A DNA stretch of 64,000 bases from FEN-1139 sp964396375 (GTDB lineage: Bacteria > Myxococcota_A > Polyangia > Polyangiales > Polyangiaceae), in contig CAYNEY010000007.1 of assembly GCA_964396375.1 (NCBI GenBank), positions 62,001-126,000 on the forward strand, in the 5' to 3' direction. The notes under the pieces were generated by a model. It did not search any database. It had not been told where the DNA came from and saw only the letters and a program-made list of their open reading frames with translations. Made by a program: the position numbers and the translations under genes. The first letter of the stretch is position 1. Each line of letters begins with the position of its first letter. Below, one piece after another: positions 8,843 to 18,864 of the stretch.

Positions 8843-11281
8843 ATGGCGGCTCGGGAGCACTTCGCCTTGGCCAGCAACGACAAATCACCTCCCCGTTCCC
8901 CCCCTGGTCGCGGTCGCCGCCAAGGTGACAGCAAGACGCTCGATCTGTTCTCCTCGTCGGGTCGTGCCGAGCCGGCGGCCTTGCACGAGATCGCGCAGAC
9001 CCGCTACTTGAACTATGCGCTCAGCGTCATCACTGCTCGCGCCCTCCCGGACGTCCGTGACGGAATGAAGCCCGTGCAGCGGCGCATCCTGTACACGATG
9101 TACCAACAGCGACTCACTGCGGACAGCCGCCATCGGAAGTGCGCCAAGGTGGTGGGAGACGTGATGGGCAATTTCCACCCCCACGGCGACTCCGCCATCT
9201 ACGATGCGTTGGTTCGTATCGCGCAGCCCTTCTCGATGCGCGTCCCTTTGGTCGACGGCGCGGGTAACTTCGGTTCTCTGGACGGCGATCCAGCGGCAGC
9301 CATGCGCTACACCGAGTGTCGTCTCGGGCGCATCGCTCACACGCTGCTCGACGAACTTGATGCCGACACCGTGACTTTTCGGCCCAACTACGACGGGACA
9401 CGTGACGAGCCGGTGGTGCTACCCGCACGCTTCCCTCATCTGTTGGTCAACGGCTCCTCTGGGATCGCGGTCGGGATGGCCACCAGCATTCCCCCCCACA
9501 ACTTGGAGGAGGTCTGTCAGGCCTCCATCCGTCTGTTGGATGCGCTCCTGGAGGGCCGTCAGCTGAGTTCGCGCGAGCTCTGCCGCACCATCAAAGGTCC
9601 CGATTTCCCTACCGGCGGGCAGATCATTTCGACCATTGAAGAGTTGAAACAGATCTATGAGACCGGTCAAGGAACCATCAAGATCCGCGGCACCTGGGAG
9701 CCCGGTACCGAATCGCGCAACGGGCGCACCCTATTTGTGACCAGCATCCCGTACAACATCCAGAAATCTTCGCTGGTCGAGCGGATCGCCGAGGTCGTGA
9801 CCTCACGGAGCATGCCCCATATCTTGGATGTCCGGGACGTCTCGACCGACGATGTGCGCATCGAGCTTCTGGTGAAGAAGGACGCCGATGACGAGTTGGT
9901 GATGGCGTACCTCTTCAAGCACACGCCGCTCCAGTCGAACTTCAGCGTCAACCTCACCTGCTTGGTGCCGACTGAGAACCCAGAAGTCGGCCGTCCGGAG
10001 CGCCTCGACCTCCAGTCGATCCTCTGGCACTTCTTGCACTTTCGGCTGGAGGTGGTGACGCGTCGCCTCGAGCACGAGCTCCGCCAGCTCACCGTTCGCA
10101 TGCACGTGCTCGAGGGCTTCGTGACCGTGTTCGACGCTCTGGACCAGATCCTCGGGATCATCCGCAAGAGCGAGGGTAAGCAGGACGCCGCGAACAAGAT
10201 CATGGCCCGCTTCTCGCTCGACGCCGAGCAGACCGACGCCATCCTGGAGCTACGCCTGTACCGCCTGGCTCGCCTCGAGATCTTGGTCATCCAGAAGGAG
10301 CTGGCCGAGAAGAAACGTCGCGCAAAGGAGATCCGCCGCCTCTTGGAGGAGAAGGATCAGAAGGGGCGATGGGGCATCGTGCGCGCAGAGATCGAGGAGA
10401 CGAGTTCCTTGTACGGCAAATCCGATCGCCGTCGTACCACCGTGGCCAGCATCGACGGGGAACGGGAGATCTCAGCAGAGGAGCTGATCGTCGCCGAGGA
10501 CAACCACGTCCTTCTGACCCGCGATGGCTGGGTCAAACGTCAGAAAGAGATCCGTGACCCGGCCAGCACCCGGCTGCGCGAAGGAGATGCAGTCTTGGCC
10601 TGCATGCTCGGATCCACTCGGGCCACGCTGGTCTTCTTCTCCAACCTCGGAACGACCTACACCTGTCGGTTCGTCGATATCCCGGCCACCACTGGGTATG
10701 GAGAACCGATCCAGAAGCTGTTTCGGTTGCGTGACGGGGAGGCCATCATTGCAGCCTTCTCCCTGGACCCACGGGTCATTGGCGAGATCGCCGAATCGGA
10801 GAAGCACCTTCCCCCCACCTACGCGCTCGCTGCGACCTCCGACGGCCTTGCCCTTAGCTTCGCCCTCACCCCCTTCGCCGAGCCGAGCACGCGCACTGGT
10901 CGTCGCTTCGCGAAGCTCTCCGAGGGGGCCAACGTGATCACGGTCGCCCTCACCTCGGGGACCGAGGATGTTCTCTTCGTCACCGAAGAACGGCGGGTGC
11001 TCGTGACCTCGAGTGAGCAGATCAACTACCTCTCGGGTCCGGGCAAAGGTGTCTGTGCGATCGCGCTATCCAAGACCGATCGACTGCTCGGGATGCGCGT
11101 GATCACTGATGACAAGCGCCCGATCGTGGTCCGCACCGAGCAAGATACGGAGCAGAAGCTGGTTATTTCCAAGTTTCGCGCGATGGAGCGGGGCGGGCGT
11201 GGCGTCGAGTTCATGAAGCGGGTGAAAATCGCCAGAATCGTCGATCCACCGATCGAGGCTCCAGCGCTGCCCGAACCGTGA
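8843..11281 (+). CDS. parC: DNA topoisomerase IV subunit A (ParC type)
   Basis: Breaks and rejoins DNA to decatenate chromosomes. About 45 N-terminal residues of low complexity are followed by the breakage-reunion domain (LNYALSVITARALPDVRDGMKPVQRRIL, then KCAKVVGDVMGNFHPHGDSAIYDALVRIAQ) with the catalytic Tyr in AAMRYTECRL (about residue 155). The C-terminal beta-pinwheel is shorter and lacks the GyrA box found in the second A subunit of this window, which argues for ParC. It ends with a GyrA-like blade (RAMERGGRGVEF). 812 residues. parE starts 19 bases downstream, so the two are one operon. The ATG 8843 has a GGAG only 2 bases upstream, so the exact start is uncertain. Confidence 0.9.
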   Translation: MAAREHFALASNDKSPPRSPPGRGRRQGDSKTLDLFSSSGRAEPAALHEIAQTRYLNYALSVITARALPDVRDGMKPVQRRILYTMYQQRLTADSRHRKCAKVVGDVMGNFHPHGDSAIYDALVRIAQPFSMRVPLVDGAGNFGSLDGDPAAAMRYTECRLGRIAHTLLDELDADTVTFRPNYDGTRDEPVVLPARFPHLLVNGSSGIAVGMATSIPPHNLEEVCQASIRLLDALLEGRQLSSRELCRTIKGPDFPTGGQIISTIEELKQIYETGQGTIKIRGTWEPGTESRNGRTLFVTSIPYNIQKSSLVERIAEVVTSRSMPHILDVRDVSTDDVRIELLVKKDADDELVMAYLFKHTPLQSNFSVNLTCLVPTENPEVGRPERLDLQSILWHFLHFRLEVVTRRLEHELRQLTVRMHVLEGFVTVFDALDQILGIIRKSEGKQDAANKIMARFSLDAEQTDAILELRLYRLARLEILVIQKELAEKKRRAKEIRRLLEEKDQKGRWGIVRAEIEETSSLYGKSDRRRTTVASIDGEREISAEELIVAEDNHVLLTRDGWVKRQKEIRDPASTRLREGDAVLACMLGSTRATLVFFSNLGTTYTCRFVDIPATTGYGEPIQKLFRLRDGEAIIAAFSLDPRVIGEIAESEKHLPPTYALAATSDGLALSFALTPFAEPSTRTGRRFAKLSEGANVITVALTSGTEDVLFVTEERRVLVTSSEQINYLSGPGKGVCAIALSKTDRLLGMRVITDDKRPIVVRTEQDTEQKLVISKFRAMERGGRGVEFMKRVKIARIVDPPIEAPALPEP

Positions 11282-11300
11282 GTGATCGAGGGACAAAGAC

Positions 11301-13199
11301 ATGACAGAGTACACGGCGAAGAACATCACGGTCCTCGAGGGGCTCGAGCCGGTCCGCAAGCGCCCAGGGATGTACATCGGAGGCGTAGGATCGTCAGGGC
11401 TCCACCATTTGGTGTGGGAGGTCCTCGACAACGCGATCGACGAGGTGATGAACGGTCACGCCAAGAGCGTCACCCTCACGCTGCACAAGGATGGGCGCAG
11501 CATCACAGTGCTCGACGATGGCCGAGGGATCCCCGTCGATGTGCACCCTAAGCACAAGAAATCGGCGCTGGAGCTGATCTTCTGCACTCTGCACGCTGGT
11601 GGCAAGTTCGACGGAGAGAACTACAAGACCGCGGGGGGACTGCACGGAGTCGGGGCATCGGTGGTCAATGCACTCTCCTCCGAGGTGCGGGTCCGGGTGC
11701 GCCGTGACGCCGCCGAGTGGGAGATGACCTTCCAGAAGGGGACACCGGTGAACCGCATCACCCGGACCGGCCCTGCTCGCGGAACTGGCACCGAGGTATT
11801 CTTCCGACCCGATCCCACCATTTTCCCCAAAACGGAGTTTTCGGCCGAGTTGATCAAGGAGCGACTTCTGGTCACAAGCTTCATTCACCGAGGTCTTGTG
11901 GCGGTGTTCGTCAACGAGAGTACCGGTGAGCGAGTCACTTACTGTCATCAGCAAGGCATTGTCGACTACCTCAGTCAGATCACACAGGGTAGGGGCCACC
12001 GCCTCACCAACGAGATCCCCTTCTATCTGGTGCGCGAGAATGGCTGCCGCCTGGAAGTTGCGCTGTCGTGGACTGAAGCCACCGACGAGCTTCTGCGGAG
12101 CTACGTGAACGGCATCCCGACCGCCAGCGGCGGGACCCACGAAAATGGCCTCCGCCTGGGGCTGGTCAAGGCAGTCCGCAACTACGTCGATACCCATAAC
12201 CTCTTGCCACGCGGTGTGACCTTGAGCGCCGAGGACATCCGTGAGGGATTGGTTTGCGTCCAGAGCGTATTCGTGGCCGAGCCTCAGTTCCAGGGCCAAA
12301 CCAAGGACCGGCTCAACAACCCCGAGCTCCAAGCCACGGTGGACGGCTTGGTGCGACCTGCCCTCGAGCAGTGGCTCAACACCAACCGCACCGTGGCGGA
12401 GTCGATCGTGGCGCGGATCATCTTGGCAGCCCGCGCGCGAGAGGCATCCCGGGCCGCCTCCGCCCAGGTCACACGCAAGACCGCCACCTCCGGTCGACTC
12501 ACGCTCCCGGGCAAGCTGAGTGACTGCTCCACCACCGATCGTTCACGAACCGAACTCTTCATCGTCGAAGGGGATTCGGCGGGGGGCTCGGCGAAACAGG
12601 GCCGAAACCGCGACTACCAAGCGATCCTTCCGCTCCGTGGAAAGGTGCTCAACACCGAGGCAACCGCGCTCTCCAAGGTACTCGAAAACCGGGAACTGGC
12701 CGACTTGGTCACTGCACTCGGTTGCGGAGTTGGAAAGTCGTTCGAGCTGGAGAAGTTGCGCTACGACAAGGTTGTCCTTCTGGCAGACGCTGATTCGGAT
12801 GGTCACCACATCACCACTCTGCTTCTGACTTTCTTCTACCGACACCTTCCCCAGCTGATCGAAAACGGACGGGTGTATGTGGCGGTTCCTCCACTCTTCC
12901 GCATCGACATCGGCAAGACTACCCACTGGGCGACTGACGAGGCGGATCGTGATCGCATCGTGGCCAAGCACAAGCAGCAGAAGCTGGAGATCACGCGCTT
13001 CAAGGGCCTCGGCGAGATGATGCCCGCGGTGCTCTGGGAGACCACCCTGAATCCGGCCACGCGACGCCTCTTGTCCGTGCGCATCCAGGACCAGCTGATG
13101 ACCGATCGGGTGATGGCCGACCTGATGGGAAAAGATCCAGGAGCGCGCTTTCGGTTCATCATGGACAGTGCAGACCAGGCCGGTTTGCTCGACGTCTGA
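11301..13199 (+). CDS. parE: DNA topoisomerase IV subunit B (ParE type)
   Basis: ATPase subunit partnering the upstream A subunit. GHKL ATPase motifs: EVLDNAIDE (about 45-53), DDGRGIPVDVH, and the ATP lid TAGGLHGVGASVVNAL. The TOPRIM domain shows VEGDSAGGSAKQGRNRDYQAI (about 420-440) and the metal-binding DADSDGHH. The text after EGDSAGGSAKQ (RDYQAILPLRGKVLNTE) and the short C-terminal region are of ParE rather than GyrB type; 632 residues fits ParE. Ends with the usual RFKGLGEMMP segment. A gyrB gene is not present in the window. Confidence 0.9.
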   Translation: MTEYTAKNITVLEGLEPVRKRPGMYIGGVGSSGLHHLVWEVLDNAIDEVMNGHAKSVTLTLHKDGRSITVLDDGRGIPVDVHPKHKKSALELIFCTLHAGGKFDGENYKTAGGLHGVGASVVNALSSEVRVRVRRDAAEWEMTFQKGTPVNRITRTGPARGTGTEVFFRPDPTIFPKTEFSAELIKERLLVTSFIHRGLVAVFVNESTGERVTYCHQQGIVDYLSQITQGRGHRLTNEIPFYLVRENGCRLEVALSWTEATDELLRSYVNGIPTASGGTHENGLRLGLVKAVRNYVDTHNLLPRGVTLSAEDIREGLVCVQSVFVAEPQFQGQTKDRLNNPELQATVDGLVRPALEQWLNTNRTVAESIVARIILAARAREASRAASAQVTRKTATSGRLTLPGKLSDCSTTDRSRTELFIVEGDSAGGSAKQGRNRDYQAILPLRGKVLNTEATALSKVLENRELADLVTALGCGVGKSFELEKLRYDKVVLLADADSDGHHITTLLLTFFYRHLPQLIENGRVYVAVPPLFRIDIGKTTHWATDEADRDRIVAKHKQQKLEITRFKGLGEMMPAVLWETTLNPATRRLLSVRIQDQLMTDRVMADLMGKDPGARFRFIMDSADQAGLLDV

Positions 13200-13425
13200 G
13201 GCGATGCGTTCCTGCACCAAAAGCGCCCGGCCACCGGCCCTAACCGCCTCGCTCAGCGACGGCTTGGCCCGGCCGATCCTCCCGCGATCGCGGCTTTGGT
13301 GCACGCCCTGCCCCGAAGCTGCTCCGGAAAGCTTGAGCGGGCCCGCGCTCTGGGCTAGTGAGGCCCGGTCCCTTTCGGTGAACGTCCGCGGACGTCGCTC
13401 CCCCTCTGCCCCTCTTCGTTCGTTG

Positions 13426-16032
13426 ATGCTCTCCCCCCCCTCCCCGCGCCCGTCGCTCCCCGCTCCTCGGGCCAATCGCCGTCTGCAATTCTCTGGTCTT
13501 GGCCTCTTTCTATTGATGGCAACGGCGCGCTCCGCCCTGGGCCAGGCCGCGCCTGCCGAGCCCTCAGCGGCGCCGGTCGGCTCTGTCGAGCCTCCATCCA
13601 CGGACCCTGCGGCTCCCGGAGAGTCCGACGCCGAACCGTCCCCTCGTCGGCCACTTGCACCGATCCCTCCCACCGAGCTCGAGGCGGCACGGGACAGCAC
13701 CATCATTGCCATCGACGTGGTGGGCAATCGTCGGGTCACGGCCGACGACATTCGCACCTATCTCCGAGAGAAGGTGGGAGATCCCCTCTCGCCCGAGCGG
13801 GTCACCGCTGATGTCCGTGAGCTCTGGGCCGCCGGGTTCTTCGACGACATCACCGTAGAGCTGGAGCGTACCGACCGTGGGGTACGCCTTCGCTTCGTGG
13901 TGCGCGAGCGCGCCAGCATCGCCACCGTAGATTTCGTCGGCAACGAAGAGTTGGACGAGGACGAAATCAAGGAGGCGATCGAGCTGAAGGAGAACACCAT
14001 CCTCAGTCAACCGGTGATCTCGAGGAGCCAGCAGAAGATCCGCGACATGTATGCGGAGAAGGGCTTCTTCTTGGCCGAGGTCGACGCGGAGGTGATCCCG
14101 CAGCGCAACAATGAGGCACGGGTTCGCTTCACCATCCGAGAGAACAGCCAGGTTACGGTCAAACGCGTGACCTTCATCGGCAATGAGTTCCTCTCGGATG
14201 ATGAGCTCCGAGCCACGATGTTCACCGGCAATCCCGGGTTCTTCGGGCTGGGCTCAGGCGGGCCTTTCCGCCAAGATGCCTTCGAGCGCGACATCGCCAT
14301 GCTAAGCGCGCTCTACTACGACCACGGCTTCCTCCAGGTGTCGGTTGCGACCCCACGCATCATGCTCACCCCCGATCGTTCTGGGATCGAGGTGGCAGTG
14401 ACCATCGAGGAAGGGCCACGCTTCCGGATTCGAACCCTCCGGGTCTACGAGAGGGGCCCCTCTGGAAACGAAATCGAGCCCCTGGAGGGCCGCCGCAATC
14501 TCCGGATGATGGTCCGCGCGGAGCCCGGCGATACCTTCAACCGCGCTGCCTTGGTGGAGGATCTGGCCCAAGTGCGCACCCTCTACCGCAACCGGGGGTA
14601 CCCGCACGCCGAGGCAACCCCTGAAACTCGGGTCGATCCCGAGACGCGTCAGGTGGACGTGGTGGTCCCGGTGGTACGCGGACCGCTGGTTCACTACGAG
14701 CGCATCGAGTTCCGTGGCAACACCAAGACCCGGGACAAAGTGCTGCGGCGCGAACTCGAGATTGCCGAGGGCGACCAGTTCGACGAGTCGAAGATCGAGG
14801 CCTCCAAGCGGCGCATCACCGCCCTCGGCTTCTTCGAGCGAGTGGACATCTCGATGGAGCAGGGCTCGCGCCCCGACACCATGAACGTCTACTTCGAGAT
14901 CGCCGAGCGTGCGACGGGCACCTTCCAGATCGGCGCTGGATTCTCGAGCCTGGAGAGCTTCATCGCCACCGCCCAGGTCCAGCAAGCCAACTTGTTCGGC
15001 AACGGACAGAGCCTGGCTCTCCAGGCACAGGTGAGCGGGGTACGGCAGCTGATCAACCTCCGGATCTATGAGCCGTACTTCCTCGACAGTCCGTTCAACA
15101 GCAGCCTGGAATTGTACGATCAGGCTCGCCAGTACACAGATTTCAGCCAGACCAGCCTGGGTGGCTCGCTGACCTTCGGGTATCCGTTGATCACGCCGAC
15201 CCTGAATGCGTCGCTGACCTACACCCTCGAAGACACCGACGTCACCACCGACACCTCCTCCTACTTCTTCGGCAGCTCGACCGGCCTCAGCGTGTTTCGC
15301 CGCCTCCCGCTCGCCAACCTGTTCAACGACGGCGTTACCTCGAGCTTTCGACCGGCCCTCACCTTCGACAGCCGGGACAACCGCCTCTTTCCGACCAGCG
15401 GCATCTATCTGCGGGCTTCAACCGAGCTCGCTGCCAGCTACTTCGGCAGCGAGACGGAGTTTCTGCGCCACCACTTGACGGGTCGCTTCTACTACCCGCT
15501 GTTCGACGGTTTCGTACTCAAGCTGAATACAGAGACCGAACATGTCACAAGTCCCGGCAACGAGGGGGTACCCATCTTCGCCCGCTCGTTCTTGGGAGGG
15601 ATCTTCGACGTGCGCGGCTTCACCTACCGCAGCATCGGTCCACGCATCCCTCTCACTTCTTCGACCGATCCGAACAGTTCACCGTTGTTCAATGGTGCCA
15701 ATATTGGCGGCAACTTGAGCTACTTCCAGAATCTCGAACTCGAGTTCGACATCCTTGAATCGGTGGGCATCAAGGGCGTGTTCTTCACCGATGCCGGCAA
15801 TGCCTGGAACCTCGAGGCCAACTACTGCGAGAGCACGCTGGCCCTTTACCCCGAGACCAGCCCCTGCTTCGACGGTTGGGACAGCCTGACCCGCCTTCGC
15901 ACCTCTTGGGGCTTTGGGCTACGTTGGTTCTCTCCGCTCGGCCCCTTGCGCTTCGAGTGGGGCTTCCCATTCGCGCCGCTCCCCTACGAAGAGACCAGCG
16001 TCTTCGAGTTCACGATCGGCAATTTCTTCTGA
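13426..16032 (+). CDS. bamA: Outer membrane protein assembly factor BamA
   Basis: Central component of the outer-membrane protein insertion machine. A signal peptide is followed by a Pro/Ala-rich stretch, then five POTRA domains (approximately residues 85-150, 150-235, 235-325, 325-435 and 435-510). The 16-strand barrel (about 520-868) has the conserved VRGF lock motif in GIFDVRGFTYR and ends with an aromatic residue (TIGNFF), as expected for a barrel signal. I chose ATG 13426, which directly precedes an N-region and hydrophobic core (LQFSGLGLFLLMATARSALG). The open frame extends back to 13168, overlapping parE, but that part has no export signal; GTG 13378 is an alternative. Confidence 0.9.
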   Translation: MLSPPSPRPSLPAPRANRRLQFSGLGLFLLMATARSALGQAAPAEPSAAPVGSVEPPSTDPAAPGESDAEPSPRRPLAPIPPTELEAARDSTIIAIDVVGNRRVTADDIRTYLREKVGDPLSPERVTADVRELWAAGFFDDITVELERTDRGVRLRFVVRERASIATVDFVGNEELDEDEIKEAIELKENTILSQPVISRSQQKIRDMYAEKGFFLAEVDAEVIPQRNNEARVRFTIRENSQVTVKRVTFIGNEFLSDDELRATMFTGNPGFFGLGSGGPFRQDAFERDIAMLSALYYDHGFLQVSVATPRIMLTPDRSGIEVAVTIEEGPRFRIRTLRVYERGPSGNEIEPLEGRRNLRMMVRAEPGDTFNRAALVEDLAQVRTLYRNRGYPHAEATPETRVDPETRQVDVVVPVVRGPLVHYERIEFRGNTKTRDKVLRRELEIAEGDQFDESKIEASKRRITALGFFERVDISMEQGSRPDTMNVYFEIAERATGTFQIGAGFSSLESFIATAQVQQANLFGNGQSLALQAQVSGVRQLINLRIYEPYFLDSPFNSSLELYDQARQYTDFSQTSLGGSLTFGYPLITPTLNASLTYTLEDTDVTTDTSSYFFGSSTGLSVFRRLPLANLFNDGVTSSFRPALTFDSRDNRLFPTSGIYLRASTELAASYFGSETEFLRHHLTGRFYYPLFDGFVLKLNTETEHVTSPGNEGVPIFARSFLGGIFDVRGFTYRSIGPRIPLTSSTDPNSSPLFNGANIGGNLSYFQNLELEFDILESVGIKGVFFTDAGNAWNLEANYCESTLALYPETSPCFDGWDSLTRLRTSWGFGLRWFSPLGPLRFEWGFPFAPLPYEETSVFEFTIGNFF

Positions 16033-16191
16033 GTTTGGGGCCGCCCTCCGAATCCCTCGAAACGCCGGCGTTCTTTCGCCTCGGCCGGTGGCCTGATTCT
16101 GGCTCATGAATCGGTTTCGGGTCGTGTTGTCATGCCCGCCCGTGTTTGGTAGTTCCCAATCTGGTTTCTGGGTCATCTCGCAGAATATCCC

Positions 16192-18864
16192 ATGGACAAC
16201 GACGCCGTAAGCTCAAGCCACGACCACCCCGTGAGCATCCAAGAAGAGATGCGCACCTCCTACCTCGATTACGCGATGAGCGTGATCATCGGTCGGGCCA
16301 TCCCTGACGCGCGTGATGGGCTCAAGCCCGTGCACCGTCGGATCCTGTACGCGATGCGCGACCTCAACCTGAACCCGGGAGGCAGCTACCGAAAGTGCGC
16401 CACGGTGGTCGGGCAGGTGCTCGGCAAGTACCATCCGCACGGGGATGCCAGCGTGTACGACGCGTTGGTGCGGCTCGCCCAGGACTTCTCACTGCGCCAC
16501 CCGCTGGTGGATGGTCAGGGCAACTTCGGATCGATCGACGGGGATCCGGCGGCCGCCTACCGGTACACCGAGTGCCGACTGGCCAGGATCGCCGTCGAAC
16601 TTCTGACCGATATCGACAAGGAGACTGTCGACTTCACCCCCAACTTCGACGACACCGAGCTCGAGCCGACGGTGCTCCCGACGCGCTTCCCGCAGCTCCT
16701 CGTCAATGGTTCCGGCGGGATCGCCGTGGGTATGGCCACCAACATACCGCCACACAACCTGACCGAGATCATCGACGCGACGGTGGCTCTGATCGCGAAC
16801 CCGGATCTTGCCCTCGAGGAGCTGATGCGGTTCGTGGCCGGACCCGACTTCCCAACCGGCGGCATCATCTTCGGTAAGAGCGGCATCTGGCAAGCCTACA
16901 GCACGGGTCGCGGGAGCATCGTGGTACGCGCCCGAACCGAGGTGGAAAAGGTTCACGGCGGCTCTGACCGTGAACAGATCATTGTCACCGAGATCCCCTA
17001 TCAGGTCAACAAGGCGCGTCTTCACGCCAAGATAGGCGAGTTGATCCGCGATCGGCGCATCGAGGGGATCCGCGAGGTACGTGACGAGAGTGACCGCGAC
17101 GGGATGCGCCTGGTGATCGAGCTGAAGAAAGACGTCTTGCCGCAGGTGATCCAGAACCAGCTCTTCCGCATGACCGAGCTGCAATCTACCTTCGGCATCA
17201 TCAATCTGTCGATCGTGAACGGCCGTCCCGCGGTGCTCGGCTTGCGCGATATGCTGCAGATCTTCATCGAGCACCGTCGTGACGTGGTGAGTCGGCGTAC
17301 CCGCCACGAGCTGGCGCAGGCCGAGGGTCAGCGCGAGCTGGTGGAAGGCCTCGGCATGGCGATCACCGAGGTTGATGTGGTGATCCGCACCATTCGAGAA
17401 TCACCTGATCCCGAAGCGGCACGAGAGCGGTTGATGCGCCTGCCGCTCCGAGGCTTGGAAGCCTTCGTGCGACGTGCGGGGCGTCCGGAAGAGGAAATCA
17501 CGGCGGCCGCCGCGCGTGGCGACTACACCTTGAGTGAACGCCAGGCCAAGGCGATCCTGGATATGAGGCTACAACGCCTGACCGGCCTCGAGCAGGAGAA
17601 CCTGGCAGCCGAGTACGGCAAGCTGTGTGAGCAGATCCGTGGGCTGAGGGCCATCCTCGAGGACGAGCAGCTGCTCATGAAGGTCATCGTCGACGAGCTC
17701 AACGAGGTCAAGGAGAAGCACAAGAATCCGCGACGCACCAGCATCGTCGAGGACGAGGCCGAGATCCAGGTCGAGGATCTGATCCAGGAAGAGGACATGG
17801 TGGTGACCATCTCCCACCAGGGGTACATCAAGCGCACTCCCTCCTCCACCTACCGAACCCAGAAGCGAGGTGGCAAGGGCAACCGGGGGATGGAGGCGCG
17901 GGACGACGACTTCGTGAACCAGTTGTTCGTCGCGTCTACCCACTCATACGTCTTCTTCTTCAGCAATCGCGGCAAGGTGTGGGTGAAGAAGGTCTATGAG
18001 CTACCGCTCGGTGTGCGCACAGCCAAAGGTCGCGCCATCATCAACTTCATCGAGCTTGGCCCTGACGAGCGGGTAGCTGCCATCGCCAGTGTCCCTGAGT
18101 TCAGCGAGAACGTATTTGTTACCACCCTGACTCGCGGTGGCCAAATCAAGAAGACCAGCGTGCTCGAGTACCAGAACTACCGCAGCTCCGGCATCATCGG
18201 AGTCAAACTCGGGGACGACGATCAGCTCCTCACCGCGGTGGTCACCGACGGCTCGCGTGATCTTCTGATCGCGACCAAGAACGGCAAGAGCATCCGCTTC
18301 GATGAGCAGCAGGTACGCCCGATGGGTCGCAATACCTACGGGGTCAAGGCCATCGAGCTCGAGGAGAAAGATGAGGTGGTCGGGATGACCGCCACCGACC
18401 CCGAGCGCGACCAGGTGCTCGCGGTCTGCGAGCGAGGCTTCGGTAAGCGCACCCCGCTCGATGAGTTCCGGGTCCAGAACCGCGGGGGCAAGGGCGTGAT
18501 CCTGATCGATTGCAGCGACCGCAACGGACCGGTGGTCGGCATCAACTTGGTCAAAGCCTCTGACGAGGTGATGCTGATCACTGACCGCGGGCAAACCATC
18601 CGGACCAGCGTCGGTGACATCCGCGAGACAGGTCGGGTCGCGCAAGGGGTGCGACTGATGGACGTCGAGGACGACGAACGCGTGGTTGCGGTCGAGGCGA
18701 TCGGTGAGCGCGTGGCTGGCGAAGACGAGGGCAACGGTGATGGCCGCAGCATGCTCCCACCCTCTCTCGCGCCGCCCAATCCAGAAGCCGAACCGGAGAC
18801 GGTGTTCGAGCCCGGCTCCGACACCAGCGACGACACCAGCGACGACACCACCGGCGATGGCTGA
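16192..18864 (+). CDS. gyrA: DNA gyrase subunit A
   Basis: Cuts and reseals DNA during negative supercoiling. The N-terminal domain begins SIQEEMRTSYLDYAMSVIIGRAIPDARDGLKPVHRRIL. The quinolone-resistance region is around HPHGDASVYDALVRLAQDF, and the catalytic Tyr is in AAYRYTECRL (about residue 123). The C-terminal beta-pinwheel (about 505-830) carries the GyrA box QKRGGKG (about 560), which is required for wrapping and distinguishes GyrA from ParC. 890 residues, ending in an acidic Ser/Asp/Thr tail. nth overlaps its stop codon. The short upstream region 16033-16191 contains no recognisable leader. Confidence 0.95.
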   Translation: MDNDAVSSSHDHPVSIQEEMRTSYLDYAMSVIIGRAIPDARDGLKPVHRRILYAMRDLNLNPGGSYRKCATVVGQVLGKYHPHGDASVYDALVRLAQDFSLRHPLVDGQGNFGSIDGDPAAAYRYTECRLARIAVELLTDIDKETVDFTPNFDDTELEPTVLPTRFPQLLVNGSGGIAVGMATNIPPHNLTEIIDATVALIANPDLALEELMRFVAGPDFPTGGIIFGKSGIWQAYSTGRGSIVVRARTEVEKVHGGSDREQIIVTEIPYQVNKARLHAKIGELIRDRRIEGIREVRDESDRDGMRLVIELKKDVLPQVIQNQLFRMTELQSTFGIINLSIVNGRPAVLGLRDMLQIFIEHRRDVVSRRTRHELAQAEGQRELVEGLGMAITEVDVVIRTIRESPDPEAARERLMRLPLRGLEAFVRRAGRPEEEITAAAARGDYTLSERQAKAILDMRLQRLTGLEQENLAAEYGKLCEQIRGLRAILEDEQLLMKVIVDELNEVKEKHKNPRRTSIVEDEAEIQVEDLIQEEDMVVTISHQGYIKRTPSSTYRTQKRGGKGNRGMEARDDDFVNQLFVASTHSYVFFFSNRGKVWVKKVYELPLGVRTAKGRAIINFIELGPDERVAAIASVPEFSENVFVTTLTRGGQIKKTSVLEYQNYRSSGIIGVKLGDDDQLLTAVVTDGSRDLLIATKNGKSIRFDEQQVRPMGRNTYGVKAIELEEKDEVVGMTATDPERDQVLAVCERGFGKRTPLDEFRVQNRGGKGVILIDCSDRNGPVVGINLVKASDEVMLITDRGQTIRTSVGDIRETGRVAQGVRLMDVEDDERVVAVEAIGERVAGEDEGNGDGRSMLPPSLAPPNPEAEPETVFEPGSDTSDDTSDDTTGDG

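Noticed and set aside
13168..13425. N-terminal extension of BamA overlapping parE
   Set aside because: The signal peptide begins near 13426, so a longer form could not be exported normally.
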